Below are positions 1-12,659 of a DNA stretch of 60,000 nucleotides, one piece after another. Within the stretch, counting starts at the first letter, position 1. Each line of letters begins with the position of its first letter. A program made the translations under genes and the position numbers. The notes under the pieces are model-generated. The model searched no databases. It saw nothing but the letters and a program-made list of their open reading frames with translations, and was not told the origin of the DNA. Source of the DNA: Glandiceps talaboti (taxonomy: Eukaryota; Hemichordata; Enteropneusta; Spengelidae); assembly GCF_964340395.1 (NCBI RefSeq), contig NC_135549.1, positions 14,627,342-14,687,341 of the forward strand, written 5' to 3'.

Positions 1-320
1 GGAACTTGAATGATCTATGGTAGCAATAACATGGTCAACACATGTATGGATCTCATTAAATGACTTGAAGTGACTTAGGGAACTTGAATGAGCTATGGTA
101 GCAAAAATATGGTCAACACATGTATGGATCTCATTCAATGACTTGAATTGACTTGGGGAACTTGAATGAGCTATGGTAGCAAAAACATGGTCAACACATG
201 TATGGATCTCATTCAATGACTTGAATTGACTTGGGGAACTTGAATGAGCTATGGTAGCAAAAACATGGTCAACACATGCATGGATCTCACTAAACGACTT
301 GAATTGACTTAGGGAACTTG
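1..320. repeat. 78-bp tandem repeat, about 4 units
   Basis: Units beginning GGAACTTGAATGA start at 1, 79, 157, 235 and 313, so the period is exactly 78 bp. Units 2-4 are nearly identical and the first is more diverged. The array is cut by the left edge of the window and probably continues outside it. It lies downstream of the first coding exon of the minus-strand gene and is therefore probably intronic. Confidence 0.93.
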
Positions 321-811
321 TTCTATCGTAATGGCAATCAAAAGATGCAATCCTCCAAATGACTTTTTGAATACAAGGAACTTACTGTAAAATTGTGTAT
401 ACACATTATTAATGAGACATTCACATGTACATCCACTATGTGGTACATTTACATGTACATGTGGAAGTAGACAAAGTACAAACCTAAAAACTGGGTTTTT
501 TTGTATAACTCCACAAAACAACATAACCATGACACCATTCGGTCACTTACTGTATGTGCACTGAATTTGCAATATTTCCTTTCAAATAATTTCTTTAGTC
601 CAAAATTATCCATTCAAATCTTCAATAATATAGTATTGTACAGCATAATTTCAGAGTTATTACAATGTACTGATTTACAAACAAAATGTGAATATTATCA
701 AATTCTATCAAATCAAGGATAAAAAAATATTCCCAATACAGTTTATTTCTAGTCTTGTGACCTTTTCAATGAATTTCATGATTCATTATTTGTCATCATC
801 CAAATACAATG

Positions 812-838
812 ACACACACACACACACACACACACACA
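812..838. repeat. (CA)n microsatellite
   Basis: Uninterrupted CA dinucleotides just inside the intron after the Q-rich exon of the minus-strand gene. Confidence 0.95.
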
Positions 839-866
839 ATAAATGCCACACTAAAATCAACTGTAC

Positions 867-1166
867 CTTAGTTATGACCTCTTCATTACGTAGTCTTGTC
901 AGTCCCTCTGCCGACTGTAGCTCCCTTGATGTGTCATTAGCTGTTGTAGTTTCAATATTGGATGCCACTGTTGTCTCTGGCACTGTGGACTGTAGAGTCT
1001 GTGCTTGCTGTGGTTGAACCTGTACATGTATAGTCTGAGGCTGTGATGTCACTGTCCGCTGGATCTGCATTGTCTGTGGTTGTGTTGTCTGCACTTGGAT
1101 GGTTTGTCCCTGCGTTACAGACTGTGGTGACTGCTGTACTTGCAACTGTACCTGCGTACCTTCCAT
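867..1166 (-). CDS. First coding exon of a Q/V/T-rich protein (partial gene, minus strand)
   Basis: On the minus strand an ATG at 1166-1164 opens a 100-codon frame rich in Gln, Val and Thr (for example TIQVQTTQPQTMQIQ), ending NEEVITK. The frame meets a consensus donor, AAG|GTACAG, with the last exon base at 867. A consensus acceptor (TTACCCGCAG|G) places the exon start at 1195, so the exon carries a 29-nt 5' UTR. Past the donor the frame runs into a CA microsatellite and is not coding. Composition resembles the glutamine-rich activation regions of transcription factors such as Sp, NFY or CREB types, but I recognise no family, and the DNA-binding part would lie outside the window. Exon structure is well supported; the product is not identified. 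Confidence 0.72.
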
Positions 1167-1195
1167 TGTGGTTCTATGCTGGAACTATTTCTTAC

Positions 1196-3301
1196 CTGCG
1201 GGTAAATAATGAAAGGAAAAACGAACATAAATAAATGTTCTCTCAAATTTACAATGGTTGCGGTATGATTGAGTCTTCACAGCATATACAATAAGGCAAA
1301 TTTTCTTTTGTTTATGAGAAACTAACATACACCAAAATAATTGTTCAATGTTTGAGTTAATCAAATAGTTTAGAGATGTGTTTTAGCGTTATGTATTATG
1401 TATGTACGGTAATTTCCTCAATCTCACGAGTACAGATAAAGTCAAGTTTTACCATCAAAAGTATTCTCAATCTTTAACCAAGAGATTGGTATGTCACTTA
1501 GACAAAGTTGAAATCTATTCTCATAATTATGCAGCACTCATTAGCAAGTGTTTTATCAAATCTCTGTATCATATTTATAGTCATATTACCTAGTTGCCTC
1601 ACTGTAAATTGTATTTCAATATACAGTCAGATACAGTTACTATTATAATACATCCCAAGTATAGCTTTTGATAAAATATTGAAATATCCTGTCTTGTCCA
1701 TAAGTTCTGTCCTTCCTGGAATGAATTTTGTGACTTTCTTTTCAGATTATCAAGGGTGTCCTTTTCAAAGTACAACTCACATTCTTGTATCAATATTCTG
1801 TGTTTTTCATAATTCAGTAATATTCGTAAAAGACAGTTTCAAATGACTCTACTGTAGATGAATAATTTGCAGTGTTGGAACCATTCACTTCTGCTTGTAC
1901 TCTTGCAACTCATTCAGTTCACAAACTGAGATCTCAATATCATAAGAAAAAGTGAACAGGAAATATTCATTTCCTTTGCTTCAAACAGTGTTTTCATTCA
2001 TAATTCACAGGACTGGACATCAATATCACTGGGTGGGTATAGACTACACTTGTACACTCAAAAATAGTGCTATTTTAAATAGTGCCGTCATAAATTCTAA
2101 TCAATATAAAAATTTGTAATTTGTGAACACACAATAAAATATTAATATTTGTATTTTCCTTATTCCTCTTCAATCCATGATGTAAAATTTGACCACAGTT
2201 CAACAATTACATATTCTACCATTTTCATTCCTACCCCTACCCCCCTCCTTCTCAATAGAAAACACAACAACTTGAAAATGTGCAGTTGAAAATAACGTAT
2301 TGCATTTTAGGTTGAATCAATACTACTCACAATTTAAGTTTCAAAATTTCTATTCAATATTGAGTTGCCAATACATGTCATTATGTGTGTTGGCTGAATG
2401 CTTTCCGTGTACACACTGCATAACACACATCTATTATGTGAACACAAGTACACCATTCATTCATTTTTGGTTTAGGAATGCACAAGTATGTCTTCATAGA
2501 ATCTACAGCGCTACATGTTTAAATAACTGCATCTCATTCATTCATTCATTCATTCATTCATTCATTCAGGACAGATATTTCTTTGACTTGTTATTTTTTT
2601 AACTCCTAATTCTCATCTGAAATAAACACTAGAAACAAACAAGTTTGTCAGGGCTATCAAATTCTACTAGTACATTGACTGAAATGTACATCCATGCTTA
2701 AAACTGAAATTATGTTGTGCTGCTGCAGTCAACCAACCTATGTAAGAGTAGTATAATGAAAACCAGCATTCTAAAATATTAGCCCTATTATCACCCTACA
2801 GCCTAGTACAGGTACTTAGGACACAGATGGATACTAAACAGAACACAAAAATGGTGACATGCACAATTTTAGTACTGGACAATAGATTTACCATCTGTTT
2901 CTAATATAATGGCCAGCAGAACTATTAATTCTAAATTTCCATTGTAATTTCCTCATCTAATGCTAAAATAATTGAACATGCAGCATATCTAATATGTAAT
3001 AATAATAATAATATTCTTACAATAACATTTATTAACAAGGTCGCCCATGTAACCTACAGCATAATCAATCAGCCAAAATTTGTCATAATTTTAAAAAATA
3101 CCGCAATATACATGAGGAAGTTAGAACTTAATAAATCACTAAAAATTTGGAATGAAATTTTTATTTTCAAGCTTAACTCTACTCTTATCATCTGAGAAAG
3201 TTGGCATGTCTGGGTGGCGCTATAATGTGAAAAACAATTCTTGTATTTATATAAGCCAGTATAAAATATAAAACATATATAGTCGCCATATGTTTTGAAG
3301 C
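1196..3301. other. Probable intron of the minus-strand gene, no gene seen
   Basis: AT-rich sequence with only short chance reading frames. It holds a (CATT)n tract at 2535-2568 and a short AAT tract near 3000. I see no exon with good splice borders. Confidence 0.6.
2535..2568. repeat. (CATT)n microsatellite
   Basis: About eight uninterrupted 4-bp units. Confidence 0.93.
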
Positions 3302-3309
3302 CTTCACAG
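3302..3309. repeat. Left target-site duplication of the hAT-like element
   Basis: CTTCACAG, repeated exactly at 5182-5189 directly after the right terminal repeat. Confidence 0.8.
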
Positions 3310-5181
3310 CAGCGTGCGAAATTAACGCCGGTCCTTCGGCCCGAGACCAACAGATTTCCGTTCGGACCGACAGTTTTTCAGAATTACAACAACGTATCGG
3401 TCCTTATGACCGACTGAAATTTGGAGTAAATAATAACATTTATTCAAAGATATATCCAATTTCACCTACATGAATCTGATCTTGTGTTACCTATTTTAAT
3501 ACTCTCGACATGATCTCGTTCAAGTCAAGCGACACAGAGCCGCTAGCAGCTCGCTACGTGTTGTTGTCAATGTTGATATCATGTCTACATATGACGTAGC
3601 ATACAGCATTTACTTTATGAAATTATGTTAGCAAACACATAATTGGCCGAATTTCTCCAATTATTTGTGTCTTGACTAATCAGAACGTCTTAGACATCCA
3701 GACCCATTTTACACATTCAGCACATGCGTCTTTTCCCACCAAGATATAGTAATTGTTGTAAAGTTTACTGTTCTAAGTGTATGAAACTTTTAACGTGTTT
3801 GAGACAGTTCCACGTTGTATTTATAAAGTATGTGGCGATATTTAGAAGGCAGCAATGAGCTTCCGAAGAAGAAGACGAATTTAAACAGACAGTTTTTTTA
3901 AGGCTGGTATTAAAGCTGGTAAATGTTAGCGGGTTTCCCGATCAATTTACCGGAGTTGCCCATGTGTGTGGCCATGATCAAAACAAACTGACGGAAAACA
4001 TATAAATTACTCTGGAAATGGCGTTTTAACTAATAAAGAAGGCAGGTACACTTCGTAAAATATCTTCAGTACGATAGTTTATTTTTGTAAAACAGTAAAA
4101 AAAAATGCGTAGTCTGATTGCTTTCAATTTGATTCATATGATAATGTATGTCCTGTCATGTTGTAATCAACGTATAAACTTAGAAATGTTGCATTTTTGT
4201 TGCCATTGTTTTATCTGGAATATTACTGCATCATGCCAAACACGGGTACATATAGTTGATTACACATTATAGTACAGGTATACCATATAACGCTCCCACG
4301 TCAAAAAAACTTGCATTGTAAGACATGTTTAGCCATACTTCTCTTCATCATGGTCAGATTTCTTACACAAACAGTCGAGTCAGAGACGATACTCAATACA
4401 CCACTGTATGGTATACGGGTAGGGCTTTATGGGGGGGGGGGGCTTCAGTACATATTTGAAGGAAGACGAAACCGCTCCGTGTCACTTTTGTGGATGGAAA
4501 TTGAAATAAAGTGAATACACAGTTTTCAAGAGGGATAGTTATGCGACAAAACTTTCTGCCATGATGAAGTTGTGGGTCTACTTTCGCTAAGAGTTGGAAA
4601 GCTACATCAGCTGTTGCTACAGACGATGAATATGACTTTGGATATGTGATTCAGAATTTAGTGAATCGTACAGAGAGGAAGGAGAGGACTGTGATCTCTT
4701 AGAGATTGCAGATAATGCATATTTAATGATTCATTCACCCATATTATCTACAAGCTATGGATATGTATTTCTATGGTGTAATGAATACATTCAGTCTCAG
4801 ACCAATATAGTCTATAGGAACAGATTATGCGAGAATGAATATTCATAGTTTCTGGGTTCATAGTTACAAATGAAAATCTGTACTCATAGAATCAAATATT
4901 ACTTCCAAGTTATTTGTTGACTCTGTGAGTGGAAATTTTATGAAATAATAGTGGATAGTGAACAATTCGTTGTACTCTCTTTTACTTTAGTATATCTAAA
5001 GATATGTTGTATCACATTAAAGTTCAAAATCATTTAATCTGTAAATGGAGGGTATATAAATATAGGTCGTGAACGTGAACTGCATTGAGTATGGACCAGC
5101 AGTTTTCCTTAAGGACCAGCAGTATTTGCTACATGTCGGTCCTTATGACCAGTAGTCATTTTCCCTTAAGTTCACACACTG
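3310..5181. mobile_element. Non-autonomous hAT-like DNA transposon, 1,872 bp
   Basis: The left end begins CAGCGTGCGAAATTAACG and the reverse complement of the right end begins CAGTGTGTGAACTTAAGG, giving imperfect terminal inverted repeats of the CAGNG type seen in hAT elements. The element is flanked on both sides by the same 8-bp word CTTCACAG (3302-3309 and 5182-5189), the target duplication length of hAT. Both subterminal regions carry several copies of GGTCCTTATGACC or half of it (near 3340, 3393, 5112 and 5143), plausible transposase binding sites. The interior has no long reading frame (the best is 67 codons at 4311-4514), so the copy appears non-autonomous. Confidence 0.8.
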
Positions 5182-5189
5182 CTTCACAG
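5182..5189. repeat. Right target-site duplication of the hAT-like element
   Basis: CTTCACAG, identical to 3302-3309. Confidence 0.8.
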
Positions 5190-8100
5190 GGCTTATCACT
5201 GTGTCAATATTTCATGCATACTGGTTCCTGAAAAGCATATCGCCATGGTGATTAGTACCATTATAGCTTATCATATCATTAATTTCCTGGCAGAGTGTAA
5301 AAAATGAAATTACATCAAATAGGAATAATACCAAATCATATGTGTATCACTGTATTCATCATCATGGCATTTCTACTCTAGTCTCCATTTCATAGCAAGT
5401 ACAACATGTCTGGGGAAAATAGCAGTAATTTATACAGAATTGACCTTTAAATTTAGAAAAATAAAAATTCTACTACAGATAAGGAAAATAATGACACACA
5501 AACTGGATGTAAAGCAAGGAATATTAACCCCCCCCCCCCCCAAACAAAAAATACAAATTTAATAATTACTAGGTATACAGCTCTTATTTTACACAATGTT
5601 CATACAATTACAGAATATATTCTATTTATAGTTTTATGGTATAAACTGAGAAAAATAAAGTGAATGCCTACTATCTCATTAAATTAATTTTCAAAACATT
5701 TTGGATAATATTGGAAACTGGTTTCAAAACAGCTACATAAGAGATTTATACACTATATACAACCACACATTGTATGGCATCCTTAGAGTTGTCTGGTTTT
5801 ATTTTCAGTGTGTTATATATCCTACCAGATGAGCAGTTTAGCCAATCCAAGATTTTCAAGGCATTCAAAAACCTATTTCTAGTCTGCAAGCTAGTTTACA
5901 ACGTAAATAACTCTCTTATCTTTTTGTTCCCCCATAACAATGTTATCCACCAATATACATGTTTTGATCAATAGCAATATTCACACTGGTGGCGACTTTT
6001 GCTCAACAAAATGCCTAGTGAGAAATGTGAAAGTTGATCAGAAGTGAAACCTTAAGAAACGTGTTTCAATAAAAACCAACAGTAACGTAAATGTGCCAAA
6101 TGACCTTTGACACAAAAACTACTGTGTCACACTCCATTAATGTAAGAATTTAAAAACACATGTCTCAAATGTCCATTGTATGTTTTTTTGCCAAGCTTGG
6201 GCAGCTAGTCATTCCAACTGCCATTTCACTGTATCAAAGACACAGCTATATTCATTTTACAAAGTGTCAAACTTAACACAGACAGGATTCATGCAATATT
6301 GTCGGTCTTCCCACGTGATTTAGTATCTAGATCCCAAAGTACCTATGTCATTTATAGTAAGAGTAACTCAATTTCAAAGCACAAGTGTACTAGAGGAGAC
6401 CATATATTCCAAACCATACTTCAATTGTTTCAATAAGACGTACTTCCAAGACATGCAAGGTGTAGTAAGTATTGACATTCAACACATTTCACACGGACCA
6501 ATAGTCTTCCATAAGCCAATCAAAACGTTTGTCTCAAATACAAAGTTCATATCATAGTCAGTTAACAGACACTGTGTACTAAACATATTCATTTCCTTAG
6601 ACTGTGTCCAGACATAAATACACAACAGAAATAAAAACAGGCCTGCAACATTTCATTTCTTACAGCATGTCAGGGCATGTATATGCCGAGTGCCATCGAG
6701 GTCACGTTACAAGAGTCAATTGTTGCTATACAATACAGGTCTACAACCGTAATGGTATTTTTGGCTGAAATACGTTTGTACACATCTGTTTTTTTCCTAC
6801 AGCTGACTTTGTTAAAGAAGCCGTCTCTTGAAAATACTGCTGTCACCAATCAGTGCTATTTATTTTCATTTTCTGAACTTGCAGCAACACCGACTCATCA
6901 GATCTTGCAAATATTTACATTACAGGATGATGAACATTTCTTCTCATTTAATTTCTTGATAACTTCAAAACAGCTGGCTATATTCCAACAAGACTGGAGA
7001 CGTAACAATCAGAACAGTGTAGTCACTATTAAGTGTGATGTGTAAGCTAAATATAGCTAAAACCAAACACACAATGTATATTACATTTACAAGGAAAGGT
7101 GGTATTCTATTGAAAAGATACTGTATATTATCTACTGTAATAGATCTATGTATATACCTTTTATTCTGGCCGAGACATTTTGTTCAGACTTTGCTAAAAA
7201 CTGCCTCAGTAGGCCCAATCCATAATACCAATTATCACTTACATCCACCCATGTGACCAAAATGGTAATCTGAACGACACTATATCTTTTTCACCTAATA
7301 ACTTGGATAGGGTACTACAATGCAACAAATACACTGCATACAGTAATCTAAAACCCACATTTATCCAAACATCACCTGCCTTTGTAAAAAGTGTCTGTGT
7401 AAAATCATATTACTCAATGTATTAGAACATCCACTATCTTCCTTTGGTTCACACAATATACTCTATCAGTCTCCAAAGGTGTAAAAAAAGTGTTTTATAC
7501 TGCAAAGTGTGAAGTTGCTGAAAAACAATCTATGCTACTTTTAATGAGGTACCGCTACATAAAAATGATATTTTTCATCAACAACTCATAATCTATACGA
7601 CAGTAGATAGTAGTTTACTGATTTTTTTTAGTAAGAGAGTTTATGGCATGACTGGTGTCCACTCTGAGTCATCGATTTGCAGTGTTGGCAACCTTTCCGT
7701 TCTCCTACATGGTTTATAATACTATTTAATCAAGGTACAATGTAGTGCTTAGTAATAACATGGACGGCTTGGCTATTTCTATATTAATATCAAATTATGA
7801 CAATCAGAAGAGAAATGTAAACTAAACACTTGAAACAAACAAACAAAGGTCATAGGTTGCACAAGGGGAAGGATACACATTTACCAGTAAATTCTAAAAC
7901 CGAAGCAAAAATACATAGAAATAATACTGGCAATGTGCCAGATTGCAACAAACACAAACACACTTTACTCAAACATATACACATCATTGGGTTGAATGAA
8001 TTATGTAAAAATAAAGATAATTCGCTAAATGATACATAACATAAATATTCATTGACGTGGACCTTTTTATATTAATTAAATTGTTTTTTTGGGGTTGTTT

Positions 8101-9000
8101 TTTTTTTGTACTCATGTACTTTTCCAAGGAATACACATGCTTTCTTTTGTGGTCAATTTCATCTTCAGATAAAAGACTAACATTTATACATCTTCACTAT
8201 CACTGTTCTAACAGGTATAATCAAACAAACTTGAATATTGTTGTCATAAAAGTTAAGAAATTTTCTTTTAAAAAGACCAGTTTTTCGAAAGACAGACTCA
8301 TAACTGAAACTAGTCAATAAATGCATGCCACAACCTATCATGTATTTATTACTTGACATTCAATTTTCTGTCAGATTGAATTTTAAAAAAGAAGCTTCAT
8401 TACACTAATCCAATCCCAGTTGTTTTCATTTAATCTACATTCACCTGGTTCCTTTCTATTCTATATGCACACCTATTAAGTTTTACTTGAAACTGAAAGC
8501 TTACACATATAACAGTACTTCCAAAAAATATAGTAAGAAAACTAATTATTTCATTATTTCACATATATTTAAATAATCACTATATTGATAAACATAATAT
8601 GCAATGCAGATATGCTTAACAAACATACATTCAATTGAAACAGTATACAGGCAGACGTTAGCTTTGAAGAAGAAAAATGTATATACCACAGGCTGTGAAA
8701 ACCTTCTCGGCACTTCGAATGAGACTTGCTGGAAAGTCAAACATTGCAACTGTATAAACTGCATTATTACATAATAGAAATTACATTTTTTAAACATAAA
8801 AATTTTAAAACAATATTGGTTCAATGTATAAAATCACAATGTATATCACAAGCTTTGTCAGACAGGTAATGATACTGACGCCCAGCTGCTCTAACAATTT
8901 GCTGAGAAAAGCAGTCGGCGCGTCACTGAGCATTCAAATGAGGTCATTTTTTGACATTAAACCTTTCCACTGGGGTGACACATTGCTATGGTTACATTTT
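5190..9000. other. Probable intron of the minus-strand gene, no gene seen
   Basis: AT-rich single-copy-looking sequence with homopolymer C at about 5528-5540. Reading frames here (including a 122-codon one at 6677-7045) have low-complexity AT-driven composition and no recognisable domain. Confidence 0.55.
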
Positions 9001-9781
9001 GTTGTTTAGCGCGTAAAATTGGTAAGATTTCCACCAAAAAGAGATAGAAACGGCGAAAAAGTGGGACGGCAAAATACAACAATGGTGTTTCGAAAATGTC
9101 TGCGTCGGGAACTTCGATGCGCAGTAACAGAAAAACACCATAATGGCCGACCGTTGTATGGTTTCAGGCAGTGAGTAGCCATATTGGAACAGTGAAACGT
9201 CAGCACGACTAAACACGCCTAAATCTACATTCTACCGTTTTTCGTCAACAAAACCATTTCGAAACCGACATGTCTCGTCTCAGGCCCCTACACGTTGTTA
9301 AACTGAATAGATTAAAGGTGTAATTTGTCTGAAATTGACCGAAACTTTTTGTCTACGAGGAAGTCGAAAGAACATTCGCGGGGCCATTTTGGCGCGAACG
9401 GGGTCACTCTGCAACAACAACCACACAAAGGTCATGGGTTAAAAAACGTCAATAACATAGCAAAAATATGGGGATTTTCACGTTGTTTCGATCAGAAACT
9501 AAACGAGAAGAAAATGTAAGTCCTGATAATGTATCCTACAACGCTGGATGTGGCTATTTAAGCATAGTAATACTGATTGAAAAAACATCGAAAATTCAAA
9601 GCGTCTGGATGAAAATGAACACACTTCACCGTACATGAGCTTATGGAAGCGAAACAACACTCCTTCAAACGATGCGTACTTTTAGAGCGATCTTCGACGA
9701 TGAACACCCAAACTACAGTCAGAAATGTTCTAGAACAATCAAAGAAGCAAAATACTTTCAAATTATGAGAAAAAATCTTAC

Positions 9782-9880
9782 CTTTTGGTCTATTTTTCGA
9801 GGAAAACGTGCCTGCAGAACCACGACAAAGGTCAGAGTTCGTGACCTGCTTGGATACATGCAAATATATTCCCTTCTCTT
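9782..9880 (-). other. Probable noncoding first exon, ending in a strong donor
   Basis: Reading the minus strand, the sequence reaches CAAAAG|GTAAGA with the last exon base at 9782. Splicing from here to the acceptor at 1195 would give a 5' UTR intron of about 8.6 kb. The upstream edge is a guess from the promoter motifs at 9891-9910. Confidence 0.4.
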
Positions 9881-9902
9881 CATGTTTCTGATTGGTCGTT
9901 CA

Positions 9903-9910
9903 TGACGTCA
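9903..9910. promoter_or_regulatory. Palindromic CRE/ATF site
   Basis: TGACGTCA, embedded in a larger imperfect palindrome CGTTCATGACGTCACGAACG, 8 bp from an inverted CCAAT box (ATTGG at 9891-9895). Established binding motif of CREB/ATF bZIP factors; function here is inferred. Confidence 0.5.
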
Positions 9911-9960
9911 CGAACGATTGCCCACATAGCCTGACATGATTGGCTGGTTTGGAGAGAAAT

Positions 9961-10500
9961 GCAGCGCCTAATTTGAAATGAGTGTCTTGCTTTACATATA
10001 TGTATATCATGAGTTTGACGAAGTCACACCGTTCAAGAAATACATAGTTCTGCATGAGTTCACATATTAGAAGACTGTTTCCAATCAACATTCTTCGATC
10101 AATACAAAATATATATTTTTATTGATAGGGTGGGGGTGAGGGGCGAATGCCAATGGTAAAATATCGTTCATTTACAAAAACTACCCCAACATGCATCCAT
10201 TCAATATCATTACATGCTTTGAAGTTCAGTTCTCGCAAACTTTTTAGGTACTGTACCCAATAATTTAAATCTATAAAAAAAACACGTGTTGGTTCTGTTT
10301 CTACGTCTGTCTCTCTGTCTCTCAGTCTCTGTCTGTCTCTGTCTGTCTGTCTGTCTGTCTGACCATTCAAGTTGATATATATGCTATGTCCTTTCAATCC
10401 TGTTACAGGGAATGTAAAAGTTCAGTGATTAGGCTGAGACTTGTGAAGACAAAGCCGAAATAAATTCACCAAGTGAAGGGTGAAGGCATCCTTTTTATTT
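9961..10500. other. Intergenic sequence, no gene seen
   Basis: No coding signal. Contains a CTGT/CTCT-rich simple tract at about 10306-10361. Confidence 0.6.
10306..10361. repeat. (CTGT)n-rich simple repeat
   Basis: Interrupted run of TCTGTCTC and CTGT units. Confidence 0.9.
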
Positions 10501-10522
10501 TAGTTAATAGACGGCAAATATG

Positions 10523-10671
<149 letters not shown>

Positions 10672-11770
10672 ATAAGTCAATGAAAAGAAAGACATTGGAT
10701 TGAACCGTTTGACCTTTGGAGGGGAGATATGTATGCCAATGTTGGGAAATGTTCATTTCCCATATTATATATTAGCACAACATGTCTTGTGGAACATATG
10801 AATAAATCATTATTGAGATACACCAATAATAAGATAAAAAAAAATAATCATAATCTGCACTCCTATAGAAAATATTGAAGATGGACGTTCTTTTTTAAAG
10901 CTTTTGGAGAAAAGACGGGTACTTTTACCGAATATACAGAACTCTGTACACAGGCATCTCAAATATAACTCCCGGGATGCAACTACTCGAGTTGTCTTGA
11001 GCCCTTGAAGACAATCAATGAAATTGTTGTTATTGCTCTTAAAAAGAATGATGAATCTCACGGGAGTGTTTTAATAGCAACTTCACCTGAAATGTTGATC
11101 TGTCGCGAGTATATTACGAGTATATAATGATATATCTCTCAGACGTCAGTGAAACATTCGCATGATTTGGTATTTATAACCATATTTACGGATATTCAGC
11201 AAGTACCATCACTGGTCACGGTGTAATAATGCAGTGGCCGGTGACGGCACTTACTGAATGCCTGACAGCTAAAAAACTGAACCGAGAGTTAAAGCGCCCC
11301 CATGGTTTTCACGAAGTGAATGAAGCTATGGTCATATGTAAGGACAGCATACTGTAGTAAAATTATTTTGTAGTCATAATTTTACGAATAGAGGTAGGAA
11401 TAACCATAGACCCTACACAATATACGATAGACCCTTCGTGTAGGGTCTATGGAATAACATAAGTATAATCGGAAATATTATGTAATTGTCATTTTCATGT
11501 AATTGTATTCTCAGATCTTTTATATATGTATTTATACCTATTAGACAGTTTGTATAGGTAGGTTTGCGGGTGGAGGGTCTATGGTTTGCATGTGTACGTG
11601 CTTTTATGATTCCATTGATTTCTTCGCCCATAACAAATTATGTAAATGAAGAACCTTGACTTCATTTATATTGAAATGTGTATGGAAAAGTTCGTTATTC
11701 CTTGAGTGAACATTGAACTCTACAGTCACTTTGATTCTTGAGAGAAAACAAATTCAGCCCGCCATCAGCT
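10672..11770. other. Intergenic sequence, no gene seen
   Basis: No exon-like open frame. Contains the 15-bp-arm hairpin at 11404-11452. Confidence 0.6.
11404..11452. repeat. Short hairpin with CATAGACCCTACAC arms
   Basis: CCATAGACCCTACAC at 11404-11418 is matched by its exact reverse complement at 11438-11452. Variants of the same arm recur near 11570-11582, 41828-41841, 46676-46709 and 55999-56014, so it is a dispersed family, probably a tiny foldback element. Confidence 0.7.
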
Positions 11771-12065
11771 ACTGTTACCACGGGGAGCTCAGGCTCAGTT
11801 AGTTTTGTTTACAAATACAAACAAACAAGTAAACAAACAAAACTAGGGGTAGCTATATTGGTGACTATTTGGGAGGTAGTGTTTGCGTGCGTGCGTGCGT
11901 GCGTGTGTGTGTGTTTGTTTGTTTGTTTGTTTGTTTGTTTGATTGTTTATTCATGTATTTATCTACTCATTTATCGGTTTATTTGATGTGTTTTGTTCGT
12001 TTTTTTACTTGTTTGTTTGTATTTGTAAACAAAACTAACTGAGCCTGAGTTCCATGTGCTGTTAC
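11771..12065. mobile_element. MITE-like inverted-repeat element
   Basis: The left arm (about 11771-11840) reads CTCAGGCTCAGTTAG then a TTTGTTTAC/AACAAACAAG tract. The right arm (about 12005-12065) is its reverse complement with few changes. The centre holds GCGT and TTTG simple repeats (11884-11941). Exact ends and target duplication are unclear. Confidence 0.6.
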
Positions 12066-12455
12066 TGGCGCCAACGTGTTGTGTTATGAACTATGTACAT
12101 AAAGAGGATCGGATTGCCAGCATTTAGTTTTTCTAGACGACTTAATATTTCCTTCCTCTAAGAGTAAGAGTCCATTGCAGTTTTACATCGTAAGTCGACT
12201 GTTGCACATCCTATTGAGTTGAAACTAAGTTATTACTGAACTAAAATAGAGAATAAATTAAATGGATAGATAATAATCTGAAGAATTGTAGTGCTATATA
12301 TATGGTCAACATTTCCAACAACCATCCTTTTATAATAGTATGAATAATCCTAGACGGACCGTGGTACATCTATGTTTGATGGGTTTACTTTTTTTCCCGC
12401 TCCCACTTATGCTATTAGCGTTTGTTTTGTACTTATTGGGCTGATCTGAAGGACC

Positions 12456-12560
12456 ATGATACAATACTGTAATAATAATAATGATAATAATAATGTTGGG
12501 TTCTTATATAGCGCTTTCACCGTCCGTGCTCAAAGCGCTTTACAATTAACACTGATACAT
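12456..12560. repeat. Dispersed repeat with ATAGCGCTTT / AAAGCGCTTT core
   Basis: An AAT/AAC-rich run, then TATATAGCGCTTTCAC and GCTCAAAGCGCTTTAC. Very similar cores are widespread repeats in marine invertebrate genomes (from general knowledge). The GCGCTTT/AAAGCGC pair is an inverted repeat. Confidence 0.5.
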
Positions 12561-12659
12561 GCAGAATATGTATGTCTGTGTATCCCTAGCTCCAATAGCG
12601 TTCAAGGTATCCTCCTAGTGATGGCATCAAACCAAGTTTTGTCATGAGTTTTTCTTTTG

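Larger units (their letters stand above)
9001..9960 (-). promoter_or_regulatory. GC-richer promoter/first-exon region of the minus-strand gene
   Basis: GC content rises visibly here, with CpG-containing words. It includes a GCCATTTTGGCGCG patch (9384-9397, YY1-like), a full palindromic CRE at 9903-9910 and inverted CCAAT boxes at 9891-9895 and near 9939. These fit a promoter firing toward lower coordinates into the minus-strand gene whose first coding exon lies at 867-1166. Transcription start is not proven. Confidence 0.5.

Noticed and set aside
6677-7045. 122-codon plus-strand open frame
   Set aside because: Low-complexity, AT-driven composition, no splice or promoter context and no recognisable motif; it lies inside the minus-strand gene's probable intron.
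9672-9905. 77-codon plus-strand open frame
   Set aside because: Overlaps the better-supported minus-strand promoter and first exon; no domain.
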